This document shows, piece after piece, positions 1 to 10,717 of a DNA stretch of 31,430 bases. The position numbers were made by a program, and so were the translations under genes. The stretch's first letter is position 1; each line of letters starts with the position of its first letter. This DNA is from Nemertoderma westbladi. Lineage: Eukaryota > Xenacoelomorpha > Nemertodermatida > Nemertodermatidae. The stretch is from assembly GCA_032718475.1 (NCBI GenBank), contig JAUCBJ010006991.1:1-31430 (forward strand), read 5' to 3'. The notes below the pieces were generated by a model. That model had not been told where the DNA came from. It did no database searches and worked only from the letters and a program-made list of their open reading frames with translations.

Positions 1-783
1 GACTAATATTGATATTGGTATGGTTCAATTATTTAAGGACTGGCAGTAATAATATACAACTTTATGTCAATCATTATTGTAATTCAGGGTAAAATTAATT
101 AACGACTAGAGACACAATTAATTGAACAAAACTTGCGGAAATATGTAGATGCTATTTAATCGCAATAAGAACCAAAAATTACCATAATTATAAAAACAAA
201 CCGGACAGTAATTCATTAATTATTAGACGGCGAATTCAAAACTCCAGTTTCGATGTTATCGATGTTGAAACACAATTCCCACCTCTAACGTGATAGTTAT
301 TACTAATTTGGCAGGAATTCAAACAGTTTAATAACGAGTTTTCTCAAAATTCATTAAAATTTATCCCTACGCCTTTGCCAACGATTTAATTGTTTTTTTT
401 TGTTAGATTGCATCTTGAAGTTCAAAGGACATCGCCTACAAATTTGAAAAATATAACTTTAACATTTTGGATGTAACTTCCATTGACTTGCTTATTATTT
501 CTTCAGAAACATTATTTTGTTTCTTAATATAATATATCACTTCAAAATTTAATTTTCGCTAGAAAATATTATTTTTGAGCAACTTAGAGATACTTTCGTA
601 TAAATGTTTATAGCTGTCGTTACCCAATCCTAAAGTAACAGCAGTCGAACAAACAAAACCTAAACAAAGTAAAAATAAATATTAATTGTTCGACCTTAAA
701 GTGCTAAAAAGTTTAAAGTCGATCCTGAAAAAAACTTTTAAAGAAAAAGCGAATTGCATGAGGTAATAGTAGCTTATCGTAGC
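1..783. other. AT-rich flank 3' of the SUN gene
   Basis: I see no gene, RNA or mobile element here. It lies downstream of the stop codon of the minus-strand SUN gene, so the part next to position 784 should be its 3' UTR. No clear AATAAA on the minus strand (TTTATT on the plus strand) marks the end of the transcript. Confidence 0.5.
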
Positions 784-3700
784 CTAGGGAGCGATGAGTT
801 TACCGTGGACTCTGAACCTGTAGAGACAAGTAAACACCAAGTTGCCATGGTTCGATTCTATCCTAAGTTCTATAAAGCGAAACCCGTCTGGTCTATGGGT
901 CGCTGGGTCTATCAACGGGTCCGTTACACTAAACGTCTGGGTTGGGTGTCCGCTAGCCTCGTATACAAACCCACCCAGTAGGAAGCCTTCGGTGTCCGAC
1001 TCCCCGGACAGACCCCACACGGAGAATCGTCTGGGAGCGGAGTCCGACTCGCCGGTGGGGCTGAGTTCCCGGGGGAGGTGGTCCACAGTGACCCCGGACA
1101 CCCGGACAACCCCGGACAGCTGCACGACGAGGTACCCGGAAGCGCCCCGGAAGGGCCAACAGTCCCCCGGCCGGAGTCCCGGCTGGATGGCCGTCCGGGG
1201 CGACCGGTAACCCCGCTGCCATGGCAACGGGATCCAACCCGCCAGTAGACCGACCCGGGACCCGCCCGTGTAGGTCTCCGAGCAACGGGTAGACACCACG
1301 GCGCCCCCTTGCGACTCCAACGCGAAATCGGCGCGTCCGATCCCGTCTGCCGAATAAACCCGCAAGGCGGCGTCCACCACAGAACGAATCCGCCCCTCGG
1401 TGATATTCCCCACCGATATACCACTCACGATATCATCTCGGATATCACTAACAACACTGTGCAGCAAAGTAGTCCGCAACTGTTCTCCCGTCGACTCCCG
1501 TAACCACAGCAACAGCGGCGCCAACGTCCCATTCGAACCGCCGCCACTAACCACATCGCTAACGAGCGCCCCCAAGCGGCGATCCACGGCATCGACGATA
1601 CACGAGTAGTTGCACCCTGACCCCCCAACGTCGACACCGTTTCCCGCCGGCCACCCCGACTCCAACCCACCCCGAACACCTTCCAGTTGTCTCTCCAATG
1701 CCACAAACTCCTCCCTGCCAACCTTAGACTCCTCCAAACTCCCCCGCAGCTCTCTAATCTCCTCCCGGTAAACCACACTCGCTTCGATCTTCCCTTTAAC
1801 ACCATCGAGTTCCGTAACTAACGTCGACAATCTCGCGTCGACAATCTCATCAACGGATCTAGACGACTCTAAACGCATCAGTTTAATCTTTATATCTTTA
1901 ACGTCGTCTTCTAGGGACTCCAATCGATTATCAACTTTATCAAACCGCGTTAATTCTTTATTGAGAAGGTCGTAATTCTCTTGCAAATCGATGTGAAGAG
2001 ATTGTAAAGCTGAAACATCGACTAGAGTTTGTCCAGAACTCCTTAACGACTCGAATAGGATTCCGATATTCTTTTGAGTCTCCAACATATTGGCTGTAAG
2101 GAGCCGGAGCTCCGCGTCCACGGAGGGTTGGTTACCTCGACTCGCAGCGTCGTCCCGTATCGCGGGCCAGTGCACCTCGAACGCGCCCAACTGGCGCGCA
2201 ACTCGCGCCAACTCGGAGTCCACCCGATTCCGCCACCGGGACCCAACGTCCACTTCCACCGAGTCGAATCGCGCCATCAACTCCGACACATCGCGACGGA
2301 GTCCGGCGTGGTCCGCGAGCAGCTCCGACGGAGTCGCCGAGTCGAGACGCCCCCGGAACCCAACCGAATCCGCCTCCAACCGCGCCAACCGACCCAGCAA
2401 CCCGCCAATGACGTCACTCGTCCCGATCACACCCCCCAACTCAACCGATCGCAGTTTCACCTTCACCCCTCCCAACCTCCTTCTAACTCCAGATATTAAA
2501 CTAAACATCGAACTTAGATCCGCACTCTCAGGTTCTAAAACGAAGATTTCTTTCTTTAAATAAGATAAATCACCATTTATTCCTTCAAGTTCCTCATTGA
2601 TACTCACAAACTCATTCTTTATCGAATCATCGTCGTCGTTTATACGAGTTTTTATAACCATAAAATCGAAGTTGACCGACTCAACATCGTGTTCAACAAG
2701 TTGAAACGACTCTATTAGCTCCCCTAAGGGCGTGTTACCATGGATACCGGCCGCTACATCGGTACGGAGTTGATTGAGATCGCGGTCTAGACGAGCTACA
2801 ATGACGTCCAGGTGACTCCAACCCGCGGTTTCCTCACGACTCCTCTCTCGACCATGAATAACCACCGCTAAGGAACCCAATCGGGAATCCAGTTCTAGAA
2901 TTCTCTCAGAATAATCGCCGCTTATAGAATTTACTTTTCCAACATCTATTCGCAATGAATCTAATTCCCGCTCAATTTCAACAACATTATCTACGGTTTC
3001 TCGCAAACTATCGGATAATGCCAACGATTCTAGAACTTTAACTCTCAACTCGTTAACGTTTACATTCACGGCGTCCAACTCATCACTATTAGTTAAACCC
3101 CGACGAGATAAACCCACCAAATCTTCACGAATATCGCCAACCTCCGACTTAAATGAGAACAAATCCACTCGGAAAGAATCGCCACTGTTTTTGATTTCGT
3201 TTATAAGGAGTCGTAACTCTTGAAGTTGAACTAAAACTTCGGTGTAATTCCGTTGACTTTCCCCGTTAAACTTCTTAATCAAATCAACTTCCAATTTCAA
3301 TGCGATAATATCGTCTAAAACCGACTTGCGATCCGAAAGTCCGCCAGACGGCCGTTCTGTCTGTCTCACAGACTCCAAATATCTAATAAGACCTCGAATG
3401 AACCCGGCAACCCCAGGGTCGCCCAGGTTCACCTCCAATAACGAATCGATATCTCGCCGCAACGAGTCTAGCGATGACGTCACCAGAGTGACGTCATCCA
3501 TATCCCCATTTAGCAACTCGTGAATCGACTCGATTTCCCTGTAAATGGAATCAACTTCGGAGATAAATTCGCCGCCATAACCTATGTTACTAACTCTCCC
3601 GGAAACCAGATTAAATCGCTGATACACAGTTCCTAAATCGGACGCGGTGTGGCGCTTCGAAGAATCAATTCGATTTCTTAGGAGCGACAACTGAAAATTA

Positions 3701-4664
3701 ACGTTATCTACAGCCGAATTTCTACGAAATGTTGATAAATTCGATTTAAATATCTCGAGTTGGTTATCAATGTACTGATTTCTAGAGTAGAGTTCGGCAA
3801 TTCGTTGGTTTATGGAGTCGACCTGGACTGGCTGTCCCGGTGTCTGGGATTCCAGATGAGAAAGGCGAGACATTACGAGTTGAATAACCTCGGGATCGCA
3901 GCAGGAGGGGTTGAAGAGGGGTCCGGTCGAGGGAAACCAGGTAGAATTACGGGAGACCAACCGCGGGGACAACAGGATCGAACTAACGGCCAATAACAAG
4001 CCGATAAGCAGACAGCAAGGGAAACACAGACCGCAGAGAGGTGAACCGCGTCGCGTAGTGGGGCGAGTTGTGGACTCTCTGTAGACGGAGTTGTCTGTCT
4101 CCTTGGCAACCGGCAAATCGAAAAACGAACCAACGGACTCGATACAAAAACTGGATATAAACCTAATGTAGATGAACAGCCTCGTAGAAATAAATGAAAT
4201 ATATTTGATGGAGTGAAATATTAAATGAAATATTGCGTTTATCAATTGAGTTACTAAAGTTATTACACGACTTGATACGATAGATAGAATATTGGCGAAT
4301 GTTGAAACATAACTGGATACAGTTGATAAAGGGGCGATTGTTGAAACACGTCGAAACATGTTAGCTATATAAGATTTAAGGAAAATATACGACAGGATAC
4401 TAAATATTAGATAAATTGTAGCCGCGCACATTCTAGAACACTTCGATATCAATGTTCTAGAACGCTGATATCCGTTTCGGAATATTGACAACGTAGAGAT
4501 ACGTTGTCTCGTGGAGTCCGCGGTTCTGATCTCTACGCTCGTGTCTCTACGTAACGCCCCGTGGAACAAACGTTTCGCACGCGATACCACCCCGTTACGG
4601 CGTTGAGTGGAAGTTAATATAATATTGTCTGTAGTGATCCTGTCTACAGCTTGGCTGTATTGAC
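784..4664 (-). CDS. SUN-domain protein, terminal exon (TM, lumenal stalk, SUN domain)
   Basis: LINC-complex protein of the inner nuclear membrane that binds KASH peptides in the perinuclear space. The exon follows the acceptor TTAAATGCAG, enters in phase 1 and stays open to a TAG at 784-786; it encodes residues 307-1598 of the assembled protein. Hydrophobic stretches lie near 385-402 and 466-480. The likely transmembrane segment is about 515-538 (LCGLCFPCCLLIGLLLAV). A heptad-rich stalk rich in Leu, Asp and Arg fills about 550-1390. The SUN domain is 1407-1598: RVYSADGIGRADFALESQGG, STRCSETY, PGDCWPF, GYLVVQLS, APRRFSVWG and the end TCLYRFRVHG. Cys1433 matches the cysteine that bonds KASH peptides in SUN2, and Cys1474/Cys1585 match its cation-loop pair. 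The stalk is two to three times longer than in human SUN1/2, and one exon carries TM, stalk and SUN domain. The orthologue is not assigned (SUN1/2 type). Confidence 0.93.
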
Positions 4665-5299
4665 CTGCATTTAATATAAAATATAAAACTTAAAACATAA
4701 TATTTATATTTTTATAAAATAAAAAATGTAAAAACTAGATAAGAAGAAATTTAGATATATGTCGGACCAACAGAGAAAGAACAACACGAGCAAAAAATTA
4801 TAGTTCGGTGAAAAAAAAAAAACTACCGGTATATGCCGGTAGTTACCGGCCTCGATGTGGATGTCACCTGTTCTCTCCTATTTTTTCCATCGAAGCCTGG
4901 GAAGAAGATACATTGAGTAATTTTAAATCAGGGGCAACGGCTAACAGAATATAATAATAAAATATATAATTAATTATTATATATTATTATTATATATTAT
5001 ATTATTATATTATAATTATTATAATAATTAAGAGTTAGTTAATTATATTTATTTATTAATCAAGCACGTTAAGTAAAAACCTTACCGGTAGGTGTGTCAG
5101 TGCCAAAGAATGTAAAAAATTAAAAAAGCAACAAGACCTAGACGTTGCATGCAATCAGTGATCAGCTGACAGCAGCCAGCTGGTCGGTAGTTTTCGCCCA
5201 GCAACTGAAGGCATTCTCAGGAGGCCAAGCCAGGAAATGTAGAGAGAGATTCCCAAAGGGGGACGGAACAGGTAACGAAATGAAGATATGTCTGTACTG

Positions 5300-6180
5300 G
5301 AATTAACCACTGGGAAGCAGCACCGTAAACTTGCGCCAGTCACGTTTCTGCTTGTTGATAACCGGCTTGCGTGTTTGGATGTAATATATTTCGAGCCTTT
5401 GCAAGACTGGCCGCAATGGATGTCTAGCAATTACAGTGAAATGTTTAAACAATTCACGCCAGTCAGTCGTGTACGTGTATTGGGCTCGCTGCGGTGCGTC
5501 ATGATGTAGTTGCGCACAGTCTTACCCTGTTCGCCCCCATCATTGGCTGTCCCATCCTGGTGCTGACTAACGCGTTCAAACAATTGTTAGATGGTGTGTC
5601 CAACATATTCCCCCTTATAAGAGGGAAAAGAGAAAGAGTAAACGACGTTAGACACAAGGATTTCCAGGATGGGGTGTTTGAGAGATGGGAGTGACTGGTG
5701 CAGTTTAGATGTTGTAAAAACAAACAGACCTGGGTATAAGACCACGTAACTTTCGAACAAACAGATCAGTTGCCCGACCTCGGTACTCGAACTTACAGAT
5801 AATAGGCTTGGAATCATCAGCAGCTGCCTGGTCGACCGGGTCAATGACCTCGGTGGGGACAGCTGTTGGTGCCTCGCCCCCAGAACCACTGCCTGCACGC
5901 TCCCTACCGGCTTGAATTACGGCTAGCTCATGCTCGACCATCGTATCAGCATATTGGTTATTGCTAAGAATATTCTTAGCATCCCCAATAGCGGTATAGA
6001 GTTGGGAACCATCCCCACCCTTACTGGCATTAAAGATGCGATGAAACATACAACGAACTACACCGCGTTTGTGAGACTCAGGGGCGCACGCAGTGGCATT
6101 GAGAACGAGCCCGAACGATCTGTAGGCTTGCGGTACCACGCTGTTTGTTCTAGTGTCAAGCTTGGGGGAACCAATGAGAC
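5300..6180 (-). pseudogene. Penelope-like RT C-terminus with GIY-YIG nuclease remnant
   Basis: Decayed retroelement fragment, broken by frameshifts and stops, on the same strand as the host gene. Reading along the minus strand across three frames: a YRKPT motif near 6150; SHKRGVV and HRIFNAS; the RT-thumb-like ILSNNQYADTMVE; FEYRGRATDLFVRKLRGLIP (about 5740-5800); then SNVVYSFSFPSYKGEYVGHT (about 5600-5660), which looks like the VVY..C..YVG.T start of GIY-YIG nucleases. The last part, LQRLEIYYIQTRKPVINKQK (about 5330-5400), fits the C-terminal half of that nuclease fold. An RT thumb joined to a GIY-YIG domain is typical of Penelope-like elements; a LINE with a GIY-YIG tail is the alternative. 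It cannot encode a working enzyme. Confidence 0.6.
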
Positions 6181-6480
6181 ACCTCCAATGTTATATAGTG
6201 TCTGGTTGGAGATGTGTGCATTGTACTTGACACAATGAACCCGGCGTAGCATTCTTGTGAATGTGCCATCCAGAGATTTGGTGTCCTCAGCAGTTAGAGC
6301 CCAGCATGGACTCCCGTAGAGGAGTACTGGAACTACTGCTGCTCTAAATAATCGGACCTTAAGTTTCCGATTAATTCTCGGTGACTTCCAAATCCTGGAA
6401 AGCCTATTCAAGGCTGCCCGCCTTTCCCTTACGTATTCGAAGGATAATGCAAAATTATCTTGCATTAAAACCCTCGTTAA
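6181..6480 (-). pseudogene. LINE reverse transcriptase C-terminal fragment
   Basis: A minus-strand open frame reads RIWKSPRINRKLKVRLFRAA, VLLYGSPCWALT, LDGTFTRMLRRV and SNQTLYNIGG. This is the familiar stretch downstream of the RT catalytic core in RTE/CR1-like LINEs (IWKS..LK.RLF.A..EPVLLYG...W.LT....LDG.YTRMLR). Similarity stops near 6185, where Penelope-like sequence begins, so two elements are juxtaposed. No start, catalytic core or 3' end is present: a dead fragment in intron 3 of the SUN gene. Confidence 0.75.
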
Positions 6481-6731
6481 ATGCAATTTAACGACTGACA
6501 ATTAATTTTTAATAAATAAAAAATTATTTATTTATTACCGGGACTAAAATATTTACATTTTCGAATAAAAATAAATACAACTTTATGGGATGATTGCAGT
6601 CTCTCAATTCTCGCATCGCTCGGATTATAAAACGCACTGCACGTCATATAAAGTAGTAGATTATATGCCTTGCAATATATATATAGATCATTGTATAAAA
6701 CAACACTTAGTTATTAGTATATATCAATATA

Positions 6732-6773
6732 GCAACAAGTCCGACTCCACATGCAACAAGTCCGACTCCACAT
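6732..6773. repeat. 21-bp direct tandem duplication
   Basis: Two identical 21-bp units (GCAACAAGTCCGACTCCACA plus T) lie head to tail a few bases inside intron 3, just beyond the donor of the third SUN exon. Confidence 0.85.
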
Positions 6774-6781
6774 CTACTTAC

Positions 6782-6930
6782 CGAGTCCATTTCGACTCAT
6801 ATTAGGTATAATATATTCGGAATCCAGACCGCTGTCCAACTCAGACTCGCTCTGATTGGATGAATAGCTGGCGGTCCACGCGTACGTGTAGTCCGTCTTT
6901 ATAGGGCTGAGATAACCGACAGATTGGTAG
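6782..6930 (-). CDS. SUN-domain protein, third coding exon
   Basis: A 149-nt exon bounded by acceptor atgtttccag (AG at 6932-6931) and donor CTCG|gtaagt (GT at 6781-6780). It starts with one base finishing a codon and ends with one base of the next, which fits the phase 2 donor of the preceding exon and the phase 1 entry of the last one. It encodes residues 257-305, including YQSVGYLSPIKTDYTYAW, SYSSNQSESELDSG and NMSRNGL. As I recall the family, the YTYA...SYSS...MSR pattern resembles the N-terminal nucleoplasmic region of vertebrate SUN1, which supports the exon and its gene assignment. It is too short to be recognised as an ORF alone. Splice fit and phase were read directly; no transcript was available. 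Confidence 0.85.
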
Positions 6931-7652
6931 CTGGAAACATATCGTAAAATAATTCATAAAAATAAAGGCAAAAATAGTGATAAACTTAAAGAAGTTTCAA
7001 TTTGACATAAAACCTCTTAATCCCGAATCCTTCAGTATTGTATATTTCGCGGCACTATATATATATATTCACAATTCAACATTTCGATTTCAAAACTTAT
7101 GAGCCAAATATTATTATTGAATGCCGTTCTCGTATTGGTTAAATTTAATACCAAATCATTCTGGGCATAGAAACTAACAGGAAACTATTCCAATGATATT
7201 ACCGGTATATTTCACATAGGCCTATCCAATATATGTTAATATACCGGTATATCACTCAAAATCACTCAGAAGGAAATAAAAATGTAATTATTGACAAACT
7301 GTAGGTTACAATATTTAAATGGGCCACATTTTTCAATTGAAATACAGCTAAGTACGAAATTAAATTAATGTTATGTAATCGTAATGAGCCATTTTACACG
7401 TTAAATTAAAGTTTAAGTAAATCTCGAGGTACCGGTATCGGTATCACTGGGGTAAATAGACTAGTTACTCCGGGTTACAATATGACCCTAAGTCGGAACT
7501 CTCAGAATTCTCAATGTATTATTATAGAATAAAGACGTGTGTTTGTGTTTAGTGGGTGAAATGATCTCTCGGCGAATTATATGGGGGAATTAAACACACA
7601 GACGTCTATGCAAGAAAAATATATCTTCGTAAGATAAAACAGTTTCACACAC
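6931..7652 (-). other. Intron 2 of the SUN gene
   Basis: 722 nt, donor CAG|gtgtgt at 7653/7652 and acceptor atgtttccag. AT-rich with several TACCGGTA and TAGGCCTA palindromes (for example near 7201, 7218, 7243 and 7430). No gene or element recognised. Confidence 0.75.
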
Positions 7653-8168
7653 CTGTTGTCATTGATAGTAACAGATCTCGGCTCCAGTGGGGAGGCGCCT
7701 TGCACACGACTAGGGGAGCCCTCGTTAATCAGAGTGACGTCATGAGTATCGGAAGTCACGTCACTAAACTCGAGATAGGAATCGACCAAAACCCGAGTCG
7801 TTGATTGGTCGACCGCTTTAGTGGCAGCGGGTTGTCTGCGTGGAACCAGCAGGTTGGTTCTGCGTTTATGAGAGCGAAGAGAACGAGAGACTAAAAGGTA
7901 TCTACTGGATTCGGCGAGTTCCTGACCCGATAGTTCGCTGTCTGTTGTACTGCAGACTGTCTCCATAGCGACGGATCGCGAGCGTTTCCTGGTGCGGCGA
8001 CGCACCGAGTTACTCCGCACCGTGTCGGCTCCTTTGATTATACTAGGGGGTGTCTGGCTAACGGTGGAATAATTACTTATAGCGCTGAATGGCGGGGATA
8101 TGAGTTCTGGAGAGAAAGATACCCCCTTATTTTTCCGATATCGATGGCTGGCAGCTGAAGATAAGTCA
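7653..8168 (-). CDS. SUN-domain protein, second coding exon (basic nucleoplasmic region)
   Basis: A 516-nt exon between acceptor gcgttccag (AG at 8170-8169) and donor ACAACAG|gtgtgt. Phase 2 on both sides: one leading base, 171 codons, two trailing bases. It encodes residues 85-255 of the assembled protein, a Ser/Arg-rich region without hydrophobic segments. Basic clusters such as RRRTRKRSRS (about 140-149) and RSHKRRTNLLVPRRQP suit lamin or chromatin contact, or act as nuclear localisation signals for an inner-nuclear-membrane protein. It is not distinctive in sequence by itself; its place in the SUN gene rests on shared strand, splice signals and phase continuity. Reading on past the donor meets intron sequence that stays open for about 25 codons, so an unspliced model would look deceptively plausible. 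Confidence 0.8.
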
Positions 8169-8327
8169 CTGGAACGCAATTAATAACAATAAATAAATTA
8201 ATTTTATCTATTGTGAAATAGTCACATAATTACCGAACAGTAGACCTATTTAAAACGTACAGCAGTAAAACTGTAACAAAGATATACATACTTTTACTTA
8301 TATTTGTATATTGAGAAAAAAAGCAAT

Positions 8328-8468
8328 CTATTCTCCGCTGTCCTCATAACAGTCCACACAAACGTATTGGTTTTGCTTAAAACCATCCCTACACAACACA
8401 CAATTACGGTGTATGGTGTTGCAGTTGGTGCACAGTATGGTAGTAAATAAATAAGATATAACATTCAT
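8328..8468 (-). CDS. 46-aa cysteine-rich ORF, possible zinc-binding mini-protein or exon
   Basis: ATG at 8468-8466, TAG at 8330-8328. The peptide has three CxxC pairs: LCTNCNTIHRNC, CVLCRDGF and YVCVDCYEDSGE at the end. Seven cysteines and a histidine in 30 residues suggest a small zinc-ribbon or treble-clef fold. It lies in intron 1 of the SUN gene on the same strand. I found no good splice acceptor in frame before it (an in-frame TGA lies seven codons upstream of the ATG) and no consensus donor before the stop, so joining it to the SUN transcript is not supported. Vertebrate SUN1 also has CxxC pairs in its nucleoplasmic part, but the likeness is weak. A chance ORF is possible. Confidence 0.25.
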   Translation of the reverse strand: MNVISYLFTTILCTNCNTIHRNCVLCRDGFKQNQYVCVDCYEDSGE

Positions 8469-8668
8469 ATGCCAGTTATGGTTTCAGCTTTCTAATGTGG
8501 AGTTCAAACAGCTGGTGTTGGTTTGTTTTTATCTAGCTCTGCTGACTGGTAAATGAAATTATACCGATAAATATTTAATACAATCTGACCATCTGCAGGT
8601 AAGACCTTCAGAAGTTATTGCAGTATTGAATTACTTGAATTGATTACATTACTACCAGTACCGACTCA

Positions 8669-8780
8669 CCGGTAGGCCACATAAGATTAGATATTGAGGT
8701 AGAGCAGATTGCGATTTTAGCTAATTTTGCTTCACCTCAATAAACTGCATTATTGCACTCCCTGAATTTCTTGTCTACCA
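8669..8780 (-). repeat. Left arm of a 110-bp inverted duplication
   Basis: Read on the minus strand, this arm (TAGACAAGAAATT...GTTTATTGAGGTGAAGCAAA...) matches positions 9485-9602 on the plus strand with scattered mismatches and small indels. The arms are about 700 bp apart. They could be two copies of one short interspersed element, or the ends of a foldback element. Confidence 0.75.
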
Positions 8781-9484
8781 CTCTAGATGGTTGATGTATA
8801 AACCAGCCAATCACAGCCAATTCCATTCCAGCATTCTAAATACTGCAAATCATTGGCAATACAGAGTGAAAGATATGTTATTTAGCAAAATTACAGTAAC
8901 TTTATAGTTTGCACTGACTTTACTTTCTTTGGGATCCCGATAAGAGTATATAATAATATCTGAAGTTTTTTGCATAATCCGAAAGTTGAAGAATGAGTGT
9001 TCAAGTGGGAAACCGAATTCCGTAGTTCAGTTCCATACGAATTGAATATGTCAGTAGATTATTTGAGTGGCGCGTGTAATTGCAATAATGTATAGGCTAC
9101 TATGCTGCTATGTTTTATAGTAAATTAAACAGTTAGCGTAGAGTTTAATATTTATAAAAAATTTTAAATTTTATATTTAATTAATTAAAGTATCTTACCA
9201 GTACCGGTAATTAAACAATGAAAAATAATTTAGTAATTATTACTCGGGAAACCCGTCCATATAGTGGAAGTAGGTGCATTCTTCTTGGAATGTCACCCAT
9301 CATAACAAGCAGTTGCTTTGGTTGTATGGTAAGGTAGATTTATAATATTGACCATTCTTAGCGCATACTCGATAGTCGATATAATACTGTAAGCTGTAAG
9401 GTCAGACGAAAACAGACAGAAAGACATTACGTTTTATAATATTAAGTTATGTTTTATGTTTATTACATCAAGCATTTAAACAGA

Positions 9485-9602
9485 TAGACAAGAAATTGAG
9501 GGAGTGCAAGAGTGCAAGATAGTTTATTGAGGTGAAGCAAATGAGCTAAAATCTCATTCTACTCTAGGCCTACCTAAATATCAAATCTTTATGTCCGGTA
9601 GA
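9485..9602 (+). repeat. Right arm of the inverted duplication
   Basis: Contains TAGACAAGAAATTGAGGGAG, then GTTTATTGAGGTGAAGCAAA, the reverse complement of the left arm at 8669-8780. The sequence between the arms has no ORF or transposase-like motif. Confidence 0.75.
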
Positions 9603-10717
9603 CCTAACAATTTAGTGAGGCAGCAATCTCCCAATCAATTAGTATTGCAGTATTGGGTGGCCCAACCCCAACCAAAAACGATGTCATTAAGCTGTTACAT
9701 GTCAGCATGTTAAGTAACCCAAGACAGCCAAGTAAAATAACGCTGTAAGTTTTCCATGCCGGTATAAAAAGTGGCGCCTGTAGTGGATAGAGCTGAATGT
9801 AGGCCTATATTTAATTAAATGAACGAAAAATCGTCACTTTTCCTCTACATTTAGATTTTTTGTAATATGATTCCACACAAAGTGATAAATGTGATGTGAT
9901 ATTGGGCGAACAAAGTTTTATTCTTACATTTAACGTGCAATTCAACTTGATTGATTGATTTTTTAACACTAAGTAACGTACAAAGTTTACGGCACCATTA
10001 ATAAAAGACACATACAATGTAAAAAAGTCACATACAATACAATTTAAATAAATATACGATACGATACAGTAAGACAATTACGATATATCAGGTGGTGGTT
10101 CAATAGGCCTAGTTATGGTGTGGCATATTTACAAAGCAGCAAAGACATACTTTGAATAAAATATATACATACAGGAAGATAATTACATACCGGTAAGCAT
10201 CGATATGAATTCAAAGTACAGTAGAAGAAAATACAGTATGTCGAAAAGAGTACAGTAGGCCTAGGCCAGTAGGCCCTATATCATCAGTATATTACCGCGT
10301 AATAAAAGTATTAAATAATAAGACAGATAAATTAATTTACGGTGCTAAACTAAGTACGGTATAATAAACGTATACAATTGTCGAGTTATTATGTTACAGT
10401 GTATGGATAGCCTCATGAGGTGACTGCCTCGTTTCCATGAGGGTCCTTACTGCCTTGCAGCCTTACGCTGTTATGGCTGTAACGGTTGTGACACAAACCT
10501 CAGGACTTATTTATTATTATACCAAAATACAGGGAGGGGTAGGCCTACCGGTAGGTATATTACAGTATTATAATTAGGTTTGTATCATTTCAGCATTTAG
10601 GTTAGGACTATGGCTATGGCGTAACGGTTGCAGGGTTGTCGCCTTGTCGGTTGTCAGGTTGTGAGCGTACGACGTACGCGGTACTTACGTCAGTCTGTCA
10701 GTATGTAGGCCTCCTAC

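Larger units (their letters stand above)
4665..6781 (-). other. Intron 3 of the SUN gene
   Basis: Donor CTCG|gtaagt at 6782/6781, acceptor ..atgcag at 4666-4665. It carries an AT-rich TA(A/T) low-complexity tract at about 4950-5035 and decayed retroelement fragments (about 5300-6480). A 9-bp hairpin lies at 4821-4844 (AACTACCGG, loop TATATG, CCGGTAGTT). No other gene is seen in it. Confidence 0.8.
8169..10717 (-). other. Intron 1 of the SUN gene
   Basis: About 2.5 kb, donor ATCAG|gtagga at 10718/10717, acceptor gcgttccag. It contains a 46-codon cysteine-rich ORF and the arms of a large inverted repeat, listed separately. The rest is AT-rich with TAGGCCTA and ACCGGTA palindromes. No other gene is seen. 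Confidence 0.6.

Noticed and set aside
924-1424. Alternative minus-frame ORFs over the SUN domain
   Set aside because: The SUN reading frame is decisive by domain match; the others are overlapping shadows.
2074-2563. Plus-strand ORFs of 141 and 157 codons
   Set aside because: Shadows of the GC-rich part of the SUN coding exon; no domain and no codon pattern of their own.
9811-10077. 88-codon minus ORF
   Set aside because: AT-rich, Tyr/Cys/Ile-rich, no motif, no splice fit; looks like chance.
10270-10290. Hammerhead ribozyme core (CTGATGA on the minus strand)
   Set aside because: No GAAA partner or third stem at suitable spacing; the same holds for CTGATGA near 5815 and 29628.
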